From Hepsetus odoe (lineage: Eukaryota; Chordata; Actinopteri; Characiformes; Hepsetidae): a stretch of 64,000 nucleotides of DNA. The number at the start of each line of letters is the position of its first letter. Position 1 is the stretch's first letter. The stretch is taken from NCBI GenBank assembly GCA_017165825.1, contig CM029367.1:24437741-24501740 (forward strand). The letters are read 5' to 3'. Shown one piece after another: positions 24,697 through 36,300 of the stretch. A program made the position numbers and the translations under genes. The notes below the pieces were generated by a model. That model searched no databases. It worked only from the letters and a program-made list of their open reading frames with translations, and was not told where the DNA came from.

Positions 24697-26949
24697 TAAA
24701 TTAAGATACCTGCATAAATAAATTAGCTCTACCAGTGAGATGATGTTACAGTGGTACAGGTACCAATTGCTTCATTGCTCAGGACAAGACATTTTGTATT
24801 GATTTTGGCACAACCGGTTTTAACCTAAATTTGTTTGTTGCTAATTAACATAATCTTTTGATTGTGAACCTTTAAACTGTTAGCTGACTTAATTAACACA
24901 GTCAAGTGTCAAAAAATGCTCACATTTTGTGGAACGACAAATATAATATCGTAATGTTCCTAGGTAAAAATAAATCTAGGAGATATTTTAAAATGCAGTT
25001 CAGTTTCCTTTCCCTGCCATGGAGTGTGAGTGACAGATGGATCAGGAGTTGCTGTGGAGCAGATATGGGCTCAGGAAGCTTTACTCAGCCTGATAATGAG
25101 ACACAAACACTCTGTGGGACGTATGGGTAAACATCAGAACTCATCACGAGAGAGCAAATGACCCACAATGCAAAGACTGTAGAATCCGAAGACGGAAGAA
25201 TCCAATCAAGCTTATCGTTTGCTTAAACCATGTTATTGGCCTCGGTAAGTGACAACTCATAAGTAATTGTTTCAATAAGGAAATAAACTGATACCGAAGG
25301 CAGTATCTCCTAAGCCGAAATGATCTTGTTTTGTTTACCTGTTTCATGCATTATCTAACATATGCACGCTTTAATTAGGCCCCACAAATTAGCCGAACAA
25401 GCAGTGTGAGCACTGCATATGCATTGCTAAATTGTTTGGACTCTTTAAAATTATTCCAATTAGCTAAGCTCTCCAACGTTGATCCATATAAACCTCTTCA
25501 CTGTTGGAACACTTGTCACTTAAAACTGGCCCTTAGTCATGAGTAACAAATACTCATGAGCTTCACTTGGAGGTGTATTGTCAAAAAAGTTAACTTTGTT
25601 GAAAGAAGGTGTTTTTTGACAGTTGGGGTCTGCAAGAGCAGTGGAAGAAGAAAAAAAACATCTGAGCTGAAAGGGAAAGGAGTAAACAGTAGTGAACTGT
25701 CGACTACACTCAGCCAGGGCCATTCAACCTATGTGCTTCGTTAGAGCAGAGTGGGCAATGCTGTGTTATAAAGGACACACATTCACTCACTGTCAACTTT
25801 TAGACGGTCAGAGAGGGAAAAAAGCAGTGTTAGTGAGGAAAGAAAGAGAGAAAATTCTAGAATTCCAGCAGATACTTCTGCACATGCTCCTCATACTCCC
25901 TCTCTAAAATGAATCAAAGCCCATCCAGTCCATCCATCCATCCATCTATCCATCCATACACCCATCCATCCCTCTATCCATCCATACACCCATCCATTCA
26001 TCTTGTTATTTTAAGTGTAGTTATTTTAACCAGGCTTAGAGAGTGAAAGACGAGTTCAGCATAGGATATATCCTTATAGTTCCTTGTAGCTAATTTTTCA
26101 CCCTGCTATCCACTTAATATGTATTAATTTATTTTCTAAAATCATAATTCATTTCCATATTGCCATTTTCTATTATTTTTTTATCCCTTGCAATGGAACA
26201 GGCTGTTTTTGTTACTGTGCCTTTAGAACTGATACGCATGAATAGCCTCTTTTCTGACCGGTTGCCATGTATTGTGCTGCATTCATAAAATGTTCCCCAA
26301 ATTCAAATAACTTCTGTAAAAATGCCAGTAAACGTTCAAACATTATATCAAACTTGAAATGATATGGGTCTGGAACAGTTCCATTGGTTAGGAAAAGCAA
26401 AAATATTTTGATTTGATTTGGCAGTTGCTACACTGAAATGATTAAAATGTGAAAAAGTAGTGACACACAATTAAAATGTATCAAATTAAATTATTTTTGA
26501 ATAAGATATGTTGCTGGAACATTGCATGCTACACCTTGACACATCTGATTCATAACCTTTTTAGGGCACTAGCTTGCAGAACAAATTCATGTATATTCAT
26601 ATGCAATGACTTGACACATGCTTTGCAACCAGCACCTTTCGCAGTGTGACATTAGACATGGGCCAGCACACCACTGTTGATTAGCAACTGAAAAAGTCCT
26701 ATATATTGCTTTTCTGAATAATATTTTCCACTGTAGTCTGCTTAACACACAGTAAACAGTTGAAGCCTTCTTGCATTTTACCTCTCAAAAGAGTGAACTC
26801 TGTGTTTAGTGCTGGAAGCTGATATTTTGTTAGATGTTTCCAGACATTTGTGTCATATACATGATTCTTTCTCTTCTCTAAAGCACAGCAAAGACATGGA
26901 CTTCCTCTCTTTGGTAAATAAAAGAAAAGAACTATAGCTATACATAAGG
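24697..26949. other. Intergenic, with a CCATC array
   Basis: No gene seen. Contains the CCAT-rich tandem array at 25920-26000. Confidence 0.5.
25920..26000. repeat. (CCAT)n-derived array with 28-bp higher-order unit
   Basis: CCATC/CCAT repeats; CTATCCATCCATACACCC occurs at 25946 and again at 25974. It could be an expanded reverse-orientation type B SINE tail. Confidence 0.85.
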
Positions 26950-26954
26950 AAAAG

Positions 26955-27150
26955 TGACAAAGAGTTATTGTGAGAATACAGTGAACCACAACAAAATTCC
27001 TTCCCTGCATTTAACCAAAGCACCACATTCAGCAGGGGTCACCCATACATCCACCTCCCTGGGAGCAGTGATGGCGACAGTCCCTTGCTCAAGGGTACCG
27101 CAGAGCAACCTACTGGTCTGGGATTCAAACCCACAACCTTCAGAGAGACA
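26955..27150 (-). mobile_element. tRNA-SINE, type A
   Basis: Reverse orientation: CAGTGAACCACAACAAAATT, CTGCATTTAACC, CCCTTGCTCAAGGGTACC, and CTACTGGTCTGGGATTCAAA with CCCACAACCTTC. Confidence 0.82.
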
Positions 27151-29747
27151 TGTTTTTTTGGTAAAGATTTGTTTGGGGGTAGATTTTGAGAAATTCTTTG
27201 GTGTATTCTCCTTTAACTTGCCATCCTATCCATTTTATTTTTGTGCGTATTGAGGATTGAAAGGTATAATATGCTGATGCTCACACTGAACCAGCAAGTA
27301 GCTATCTGCTTCTGTTAAAGGAAAAAGATGGCAAGCAAATGTCATTATTATGTCAATCTGGAACAATTTGCATCTGTAAATAACACATCACGTTCTATAG
27401 GCACACCATGGATGTAAACATGTGAGAACAAACACTGATCTGATACTGTGTTTCCACTACACACAAACTCACAGACAGACCTCAATGGCATTTGGGAAAT
27501 GACATTTACAGTGGGCATCAAACACAGTCCTTTAATGCAGCTAATGCAAAACATTTTTTTCTTTCATTAAGATGGAATTAGTCATAATACTGCATGATAT
27601 TCATAAGTTTAAAACCCACTCCAGTCAGCAATGCAAACAAAAAAACAAGAAAAAAAATCATGAAAGAGAATATGTAGCAATATAAATCAGTCAAAATGCA
27701 TATGGACACATCTTTGATAGAACAGTTTCCTTCAATTTTCAGTTTCACATTTTGGACAAACTTTCTTCTATCATATATTCTTTTAAGAACAGGGCCTACT
27801 TTGCCTTCATTTCGCTTTGTGTGCTGATGCTGAGATGTGACAGGTAGCTGAGAGGTTGGATGTGTTTTCCCTGTGTGTGAGTGTTCGTGTGCATGGGCTC
27901 CTGACTGCACCCGACTGTGCTTTTGGATGTGTGAGCATAGCTGTGGGGTGGCATCTGTCTCTTTCAATCTCACCTCTTTCCACGGATGACCTCATCACTC
28001 AATCCTCTGTCTCTCTTCTGAAGAAAGTCCTGCATGAGCACTTATCCCTTACAGCATGTGTATGAGAGAAAGGCTGACGTGACAAATGACATTAGACACA
28101 CAGTGCATGGTTATGGAAGGCAGCTGATAGTAGGTTCATTTACAAAAAAATAAATTTCATACAAATAATTCCTGCTTGTCAACAGAAGCCAACATCTCCT
28201 GTGAGTTGTTAGATACAGATAACTCAACTTTTTTATCCTTAGTCTCGCAATATTTATCTTCATGTATTATCAATGGCTAAGCCTACTGGGGACAGTTTTT
28301 ATCTCTAACTTTAATGCAGAGCTTAAGGCAGTCACAAAATTTGGTACACAGATCAAGCAATCGCTATGCTGAACAAAGGATCTGCAGAGATAATTATCTG
28401 GGAGTCGGAACATCCTGGCTTTTTATTGGCCTGCAAACTGCAAATTAAAAAAAGATTTATATTTTTCTGGTATGTTTTTTTCATTTGCTTTGCAATTCAT
28501 GATCTGCATTTGTGCTTTTTTTTGCTTTTGCTGTTTCATTTTTAGTTAATGTGATTTAGAATTGCCGTACAGAAAACAGATAATCTGACTTGGAGGAATA
28601 AGGAAATAGATACATGTTACCAAAATGCAGCGGAAAAAAACTCAGAGATGTAAAAATTTCATCACATTTCAAAAGTGTAGCAAAAACAATGTGCTTCTTA
28701 TAAATTTAGAAAGTTTGGTACAGAAATAAGGTTATATTGGGTAATTGGGTTACAGCCATCAATGTTCCAAAGCTCCCTCCCCTCACTCTCTCCCTCCCTT
28801 CCTCTAAAGGGATGTGAGTCATTGAACTGTGAATTGACACACCCATTCAGACAAGGAAAGCTCTTCAGAAAGGCTTTTTTCCTGGTAAAATAATGAGAAA
28901 ACTCTCAAAGTACAGAGTGATTACAGGCATGGCAGCTTTAGAAAACTGTAGTTGTTCACATGTATTCAGTCATCAGCATTATCATTAATCATTGTTAAAA
29001 TAACCACATGTTATTATAAAACATATAGCAGTTTTTTTCAGTTGGTAAATCACATTCATACTGATGTAACAGCTGAGGCAGTGGAATAAGGCATGGTTCT
29101 GAAGAACAAAACACAAAATAAACAATGACAAAACCAAAAATAAAAACAAACTCTCCTTTAGGAATTTCCAGCAGTGGTTCCCAAACCAATCCTCAGGAAC
29201 TGGCAACCCAAATATTTGTTTCTTCTCTATGATTTTGCAGTTGGGAAAAAAACTTATCTAAAAGCTGGTTTGAGAGACACTGATACATCAGTGTATATTT
29301 ATTAAGACCCACCGTGATGTGCTCATGTATTCATTTGAAATTGTACCTCACTGCACAGATGTAGCTACATGATAGTTCGAGCGGCACAAAAAGAAAGACA
29401 AACATTAAGAAAGAGTCAGTATTGTTCCACCGAGTATGTGTCCTACTCTGAACAAGAAAGTCACTCAAGAACAGGAGCTAATGGTGCATTCAATAGACCT
29501 GAGCATTTTCTGATTGAGTCCAAAAGTGCTGATCTGTCAGCAGACCTAGGCTGAAGACTGGAATTAAGAGAGGAATAGAGGAGCAAAGCTTAGTTCTATT
29601 CCTATATATAATGATGAATAAGTCTTTTTGTTTGGCTCTCGTGAGGACCATGATCTAGCATGCGTTGTCTGACCATTTTTATGTTAAAGAGTTTTGGTCT
29701 TCCTTGTTTCTATATCATTTCAGCTTGGACGATTATGTATTTGAGTC
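27151..29747. other. Intergenic, nothing recognised
   Basis: 2.6 kb AT-rich, with a C/T-rich tract at about 28767-28806. Confidence 0.5.
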
Positions 29748-29920
29748 ATGGACCAGTAGGTCATCCTGAGGTAACCTTGAGAAAGGTACCCTCACCAGCA
29801 CTGTTCCCTGTCTGCCTCCTGCTTCACTTGTTTGTGAGAGAAAGAATTTTGTTGTGATTCAGTGAGTGTTGTGCTGTGATGTGTTCATAATGGCAAAATA
29901 GTGACTTTCACTTTCACTAA
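29748..29920 (+). mobile_element. tRNA-SINE, type A, 5'-truncated
   Basis: CCAGTAGGTCATCCTGAGG, GAGAAAGGTACC, GTTGTGATTCAGTG and the tail GTGACTTTCACTTTCAC. Confidence 0.75.
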
Positions 29921-30034
29921 TGTCATGTGCTCAGATTTTAACAGCAATCTCTTAAATGCCTCTCCTGCTTGCATCTTGTTGCTTCACAGTGAGAAGATCC
30001 TTAATTGATTCACAGATTGGCTGGTCTAAATCTT

Positions 30035-30100
30035 TTCTGTGTGGAATTTACATGTTCTCCCCTTTTCTGTATGGGTAAGTTCCTGTTTTGGGTTTTGCTT
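30035..30100 (-). repeat. Fragment of a dispersed fish repeat
   Basis: GTGTGGAATTTACATGTTCT-CCCC and GTATGGGTAAGTTCC are the reverse of the repeat also seen near 3.1 and 54.3 kb. Confidence 0.5.
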
Positions 30101-30141
30101 TTCTTCCCTTTGTTTTTTTCATTTAACAATAACAGACTCAT

Positions 30142-30190
30142 ATAAATCCTCCCATCCAGCCTCCAAATAAATCCTCCCATCCAACCTCCC
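30142..30190. repeat. 25-bp tandem duplication
   Basis: ATAAATCCTCCCATCCAGCC and ATAAATCCTCCCATCCAACC, 25 bases apart, just before the telomere-like tract. Confidence 0.9.
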
Positions 30191-30210
30191 TACATATGAC
30201 CCATTGACGC

Positions 30211-30235
30211 TAACCCTAACCCTAATCCTAACCCT
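30211..30235. repeat. Interstitial telomere-like repeat
   Basis: About four units of the vertebrate telomere repeat in CCCTAA orientation, one with a single change (CCTAAT). Confidence 0.85.
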
Positions 30236-30984
30236 GCTATTCTAACTATCAGCTATCAAGTACATCAGTTTGTTTAACAGCTGAACAGAATAACACAAAA
30301 AAGCATATCCTCCAATATCAGGACTAATTAGATTCATTCCTAATAAAAAAATATATATAATCACCAGTGTTTCTGAGAAATAGATATTTAGCAAAAAAAA
30401 AAAGAATCTACACAAATGATAATCTACTGTACAGGTCCAACTTTTTGAAACAGAAAGTTATTTGTAAAGTGAACAGTATGTTGTGTCATTTTTGGCAGAC
30501 TGTTTCTGATTATTGTCATTTTTGTTAGTCTTATTTCACATCAGTTTAACTTCTTTAAACTACATGCTAATCATACCCAAGGGATATCTCTGAATGTATG
30601 TAATGGTATTTCTTTCCAAAATATTTTTAGTTCATGTTCATTCCATAATGTGAATATTACATGTTTAGTTACTGTGGTCTTCGTTGTCTCAATAACTTGT
30701 TTAAGTGCATGTATCTTCTGTAAAAATGTATGATGCAGCTTGAAAGGGAATTTTAGATAAGAAAACATTGAGAGAATTTTCTTTATTACCAGCTCACAAG
30801 TCACCTACATGGTCTGCTCACACACATTTATTCCATGGTTCCAAAATTATTCCACTTTGTCAAAGGCTCATGCTCAGAGCAGACAATTACAAGCCAAGCA
30901 AGTATGCACTTTAAGTGCAGATCCTGTGGTTTGGGATAAAGCTTGAAACTGGAGGGGTGTGTTCACTGGTCTGAAATGCAAGGT

Positions 30985-31121
30985 GGGATGCATTAGAAGT
31001 GGGATGCATTCTCTGCATTTAACCCATACACGCACATGCAGCAGGGGGCAGCTAAGTCCAGTGCCTTGCAAGCAGTGATGGGGACAGTACCTTGCTCAAG
31101 GGTACCTCAAGGTGGGGATTA
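30985..31121 (-). mobile_element. tRNA-SINE, type A, partial
   Basis: CTGCATTTAACCCATACACG, CAGGGGGCAGCTAAGTCC and ACCTTGCTCAAGGGTACCTC. Bases 30993-31110 match 33221-33338 at 117 of 118 positions. Confidence 0.85.
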
Positions 31122-31529
31122 TCATGGCTAATGCTGAGCTTGATTCTGCATTTCAATGTGGCTCTGAGGAAGTTCTTTTTGTAATTATAGGCAGTAATCC
31201 ATCACAGCAGAACCAGGGGAGAGTAAGAAAAAAATGAGGAATGAAGGATGAGAGGAATTAGAATGCAGACATGTCACAGAATTCATTTAATTTGTAGTGG
31301 TATTGCAATGTCAATATCAGTGTTTTTATGGGAATCAGATGCTGTTTAATAGTGAAAGTAAAGCTTTTACACACAAAATGTAAAGAAAACTGCAAGTATT
31401 GGAACTAAGCAGGTGTAAAAACCTTATGAAAATCACTTATCTGTGAGCCCAATCAGAAAAAAAGACTTCGGTTAGCTAAGGAGTAAAGTCAAGATTAGAC
31501 TTAGAATGATGAGTCAATCAGGATAAAAA

Positions 31530-31960
31530 GAAAGCCCGATGAAGTGATACACCCATTATGTCAAGTATCCACCATATAAAAGCCGCGGGGGCAGTGTAAT
31601 GTTCTGGGGTTGCTTCAATTCAGGTTTAGGTTCAGGAACATTATGTGCCCAGAAAATGAGGCCAACTGACAATCTCAACATGAATAAAATAACCAGGATT
31701 TTCCATCAATGGATTTTTTTTTCTCTAATGACACTGGCATATTCCAAAATGACAATGCCAGGATTCATGAGTCTCAAATTGTAAAAGTGTGGTTCAAGAA
31801 GCATAAGACATTATTTTTACAAATGGATTGGCTACCACTGAGTTCAGACTTTAAGTCTGCAGTAATAAATCTTTAGGATGTGCTGGAGAAGATTTGACAC
31901 AGTGGTCTGACTCTTCCTTCATCAACACAAGACAAAAAGGAATGGCTTAAAGGTATATTT
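31530..31960 (+). mobile_element. Tc1-like transposase remnant
   Basis: Decayed transposase core on the + strand: GAVMFWGCFNSGLGSGTL, then in another frame FQNDNARIHESQIVKVWFKK (the second catalytic D is in NDNA) and MDWLPLSSDF. Stops and frame changes throughout; no terminal repeats recognised. Confidence 0.7.
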
Positions 31961-32025
31961 TATATTTATAGGTACAGAAGGAAATAAATGTTAAACCTAA
32001 ATCTACAAAAAAACAACTATTATTA

Positions 32026-32212
32026 TGAAGCACAACCTCTGCTTGTCACCCATACACACCATGGAGCAGAGGGCAGCTATTTAAAGTGACCGGGTGGCAG
32101 TGATGGGGACATTTCCTTGCTCAAGAGTACCTCAGGGCAACCTACTGGTCTGGGATTTGAACCCACAACCTTCAGATCCTGGGACCTTGTCCATAAACAC
32201 TAGGCGACGTTG
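32026..32212 (-). mobile_element. tRNA-SINE, type A
   Basis: Reverse orientation: GGAGCAGAGGGCAGCTATTT, CCTTGCTCAAGAGTACCTCA, CTACTGGTCTGGGATTTGAA with CCCACAACCTTC. Confidence 0.8.
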
Positions 32213-32726
32213 TGACATTGCATAAACTTTTAAAAATTATACCATGGCGAGCCATAATCAAAGCTAAAGACAGTCAAACATAATATTAGTGTATGATAAT
32301 TTTACCTCTCATTTCTTCATATTCCACTTCGATATTCACCTTTTGATCTCAAACCCAAATGTCTTCTAAATGTCAAATACAAATGTTCAAATACAAATGC
32401 ATAATGAAAACAAATGATGTTCCAGTTCCAAATCTGAAGAGAATGTACATCTTTTTTTCAACATAACTTTCAAAACTCTACAAAAAGACAAAGCACAGTG
32501 AATTCAGAGCATGAAAGGTCTGCACACCAGCTGTTCAGTATAGTCTATAGCCAGCATGTGTCCCATCACTCCTGTCACTGTAACTTTGTTTGATTTATGT
32601 TGTTAAGCTAGTGTCTGTTCTGCCACAAACAATGAACCAGATTTACACTATATCAACTAAAGTATTGGGAAAAGGATATTTATACATGATACATTTGACC
32701 TACAGAAACATTTATGACATCTATTA
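32213..32726. other. Intergenic, possible lone transposon terminus
   Basis: Mostly unrecognised. ACACTATATCAACTAAAGTA-TTGGG at about 32647 resembles the terminal repeat of a common fish DNA transposon. Confidence 0.4.
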
Positions 32727-32945
32727 GGGCAGCAGGGGCCAAGTGTTTAGGGACTAGGCCCCAGAATCAGAAGGTTGTGGGTTCAAACCACAGCCCAGCA
32801 GGTTGTATAGAGGTACCCTTGAGCAAGGTACCGTCCCCATCACTGACCCCACTCCATATAGCTGCCCCCGGCTGCACGTGTGTATAGGTTTAAAGCAGCG
32901 GTTGCATTTTGTTGTGTTTCACTGTGATAGTCACTTTCACTTTCA
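32727..32945 (+). mobile_element. tRNA-SINE, type A, full length (left arm of inverted pair)
   Basis: GGGCAGCAGGGGCCAAGTG, B box GGGTTCAAACCAC, CCCTTGAGCAAGGTACCGTC, TATAGCTGCCCCCGGCTGCA, TTTTGTTGTGTTTCACTG and TCACTTTCACTTTC. Confidence 0.87.
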
Positions 32946-32965
32946 TCTCATTTACCTCCGTGAAT

Positions 32966-33207
32966 GTAACTATGTTTGTCATTGTGAAACACTGCACAAC
33001 ACACAGTGAACCACAACAAAATGCAGTCTGCATTTAATCCCTACACCCGTGCAGCAGGGGGCAGCTATTAAAAGCACCCATGGAGCAGTGATGGGAATGG
33101 TACCTTGCTCAAGGGTACCTCAGGGCAAACTACTAGTCTGTGATTTGAACCCACAACCTCCTCATCGTGGTGCCAACTCCCTAACCACTAGGCCACCACT
33201 GCCCTGG
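32966..33207 (-). mobile_element. tRNA-SINE, type A, full length (right arm of inverted pair)
   Basis: Reverse orientation, only about 20 bases from the preceding SINE: CAGTGAACCACAACAAAATG, TACCTTGCTCAAGGGTACCT, GATTTGAACCCACAACC and CACTAGGCCACCACTGCCC. Confidence 0.87.
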
Positions 33208-33220
33208 TAAACAGAGCATG

Positions 33221-33370
33221 TTAGAAGTGGGATGCATTCTCTGCATTTAACCCATACACGCACATGCAACAGGGGGCAGCTAAGTCCAGTGCCTTGCAAG
33301 CAGTGATGGGGACAGTACCTTGCTCAAGGGTACCTCAATCTGCTGGTCCTGGATTTGATCTCATGCTCTG
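33221..33370 (-). mobile_element. tRNA-SINE, type A, partial
   Basis: Third SINE of the cluster, near-identical over 118 bp to the copy at 30993; beyond it continues as CTGCTGGTCCTGGATTTGAT. Confidence 0.85.
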
Positions 33371-36300
33371 TTCTTATATTTAATCTATTTCTGAGTTCCT
33401 GTTGTTCCTGAATACTTCCACTTATAGTATATAAGTGGAATATATACTGTTCCATGTATCCCACTTACAGTAATATCCCAAAATACCAACTATTACAGTT
33501 GATTGTGGAATGTTTAGAAAGAAAGAATTACACAAACTGACAGATGCTTGGTTTTTTACACCTTTGGCAAAGGGTGTGACTTAAGCATCTGAATTCAGTG
33601 ATTAAAAGTTCTAGAATTCCATTTCAGAATTTTCATCCATACAATGTATTCCAAAGCCCAAATACGAATCCAAATATCAGCCTAAAGGATACCGAACACT
33701 CAGAAGTTTCCAAAAATGACCACAAGAATGATCTCAGCTCTAGGACTGTAAATGTTGAAACTTGGTTTAGCCACAGTTGTTTGTTACAATTATTCTGTCT
33801 TAGTATTTACTCAGTGATTAATTCATCCAGGTTGGCCTGTCAGATTAAATTTCAGAAAAGTGACAGAGCATCCAAGTAACGTAGGAGTAATGCATGTAGT
33901 TCAGAAGAAGTGTGTAGTAAAAGTGTACACCCTCCTCATGCCACTGATATCAAAGCCTTTTCTTCGCTCTGCTTTTTTTTCTTTGTCTTGGATCTAAGCT
34001 GGGGTTTGTGACACTCAAACAGAGCTGAGCAGGGGTGACTGGTTTTGCCAACAGAGCAGTGAGTGTGTCTTTATTGCACATTAGATCCATTAAACAGGAA
34101 ATGCTTTCCTAGCCATCTCATCTTCTTACCTCTTATCATAACAAATATTATCATTTCATAAATAATTCATCTTTCCCTAAACCGAGTAAAATTTTAAGGG
34201 GAGGGTGAAGAGCATTTCTCAGGCTAAGATGTTACTAGTGCTAAAGATAGGACAGAGCCAAGCTCAAAATCACAACGTTGGTCCACTGCTGCACCTAGGA
34301 ATCCCATCCAAACGCTCAACAGTTATGTTGTTGTTTTGTTTTTTTTGACAATATGTGTCACTCTCTGTTAAAGAAAGTGTCCATTTTATTCACTGTTAAA
34401 AAACATCCATCTCAAACATATAATGGACAATATGCCAGAACAAACATAGACAACTCTATATCTCAGGAAAATACCTGCCTCTTTATGTCCAACAGGACCT
34501 GCAGTGACCTTCCTCTTAATGGGAATTGTTTTGTTTAGCCCTCTGGTGTGTAAAAAATGAAGGGTTTCAAAGTTGTGAACCCTAATGTGTGTCTATGTGT
34601 TTGTTTGTGAGCACCTGCGTGTGCAGCCAAGCTCATATCGTGCACGCTGAATATCAGTGTACTGTCGTCAAGACAGACAGACACCTTTCACTTTTACTAA
34701 GCAGTTAAAAGTACATCCTAATGCTGACAGGCCTGAAATCATTGATGCATGCTAACCAGTGTGTTGTAAACTTGTTCTATCTGCTGCCCTGTGGGCTGTA
34801 CAAGACAGTAGCTCTGCTGAGACACAAACTGACATAGACATGCCTGCCTTTGTAGGGTCAACCAACATCTAGGGTCATTCTTAGGCCAAGGATCTCAATG
34901 TAAGAATGTCTGTGAGCCAATTCATTTAATATCCACCCCAACATGACCCCCTGCAAGCCTACCATTTAAAGCATTCAGTCACCAAACACTAGGTTATTAG
35001 AGCTCATTGTACAGAAGAAAAAGAGAATCTCCACTGACTGGACCTCCTAGAGATGTAGGACCTCCTACAGACGTTTCATTTTGCACATATGTCATTATGG
35101 CACTTGTGAATATTTCAGCAGTGTTGACTCAATGGAGTAGTGGAGACAATTTGAGCAGAATGCCAGAGCCAATGATAAGTGATGATACTGTATCAGAATT
35201 CTGTTACAAAAAAAAACAGGCAAACAAGTTTCTCCAAAATGGTCACTTTAGGGAAAAGGAAGGGCAGCTGCAGTGCTTAAATGGTGTAGAAAAACAAAAA
35301 ATAAACAAAACAAACAAAAAAACATTGTTTATCAGGAAGGTTAGACATGCTAGCTGGGGTTACTCTACACCGTAAAGGGTGACAAACATTTACAAATTAA
35401 GTATAATTAATAAATTCTATCATTATATTATATACATATTTTTCCAAGTACATGCATATTTTTAGATGAAACTTTAGAAGGCTAAATCTTTTCATTTGGC
35501 GTGGCTATTTTGTAGGCTTCACAACTCATGAACACTTTAATGTACTTAGAATATATACATACCCTAATAAACAGCAGCCTCTCATCACCCAGATGGATGA
35601 AATGGGTGAAAGAGCTGCCTGAAATCCATTTCTTATACTGTTTTTAATCTTTTTATTCTTTTCCTCATAAAGATCCCATTGTGCTTTTTTTTTTTTAAAA
35701 TTACTTTTGGAATTGTAAAACTACCTTGTAAATGTAAATGATATTTGGTTGTAGCGATTATCCCCATGTTTAAACTACTTTCTGACCTGTTTCATAGACC
35801 CATGCTTTAATTCTTAAACATTCTTGGAGTTTGGAAATATTAATAAAAGGTATTCATGTGTCCAGAAGCAGTTTGTTCACTTCAGTTTGTTGCAGGGACC
35901 AGTTCGAGACTGCGGCACACTGAGTCTGATGCAGCTGATGGAGTGAGGAAGTGTTTAATTCTGGCGCAAGAGGAAACAAAAGTGGTCTGTTGTCTATGCT
36001 AAGCTAAACTCCTACCCCAATGTATTGTCCTTTTAATATCACTCTCTTAACACAGAACTCAAACCTCAGAAAATGTTTAACTGATGTACTGATTACCACC
36101 ATAAAAGCCAAAATAACAGGGAATGATGTACTATTAAATCTTTCATATAAAACAAACCTCCTGTAAATGACTTCCGTTATGCTTTATAGTGTGTGCACCA
36201 ATGGATGCTTCATTTTTTACCAATTAGTTGAAACTGAGATTATTATTGACAGCATTATGGTTAGGTTTTAATTGGCTATCAATTAAGGTTTAGGTTTAGA

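Noticed and set aside
25920..26000. CCATC array as a CRISPR-like array
   Set aside because: It is a simple microsatellite-type tandem repeat without spacers, in a vertebrate genome.
35007..35375. 122-codon forward open frame
   Set aside because: No homology I can recognise and a lysine-rich tail from A-rich sequence; not enough to call a gene.
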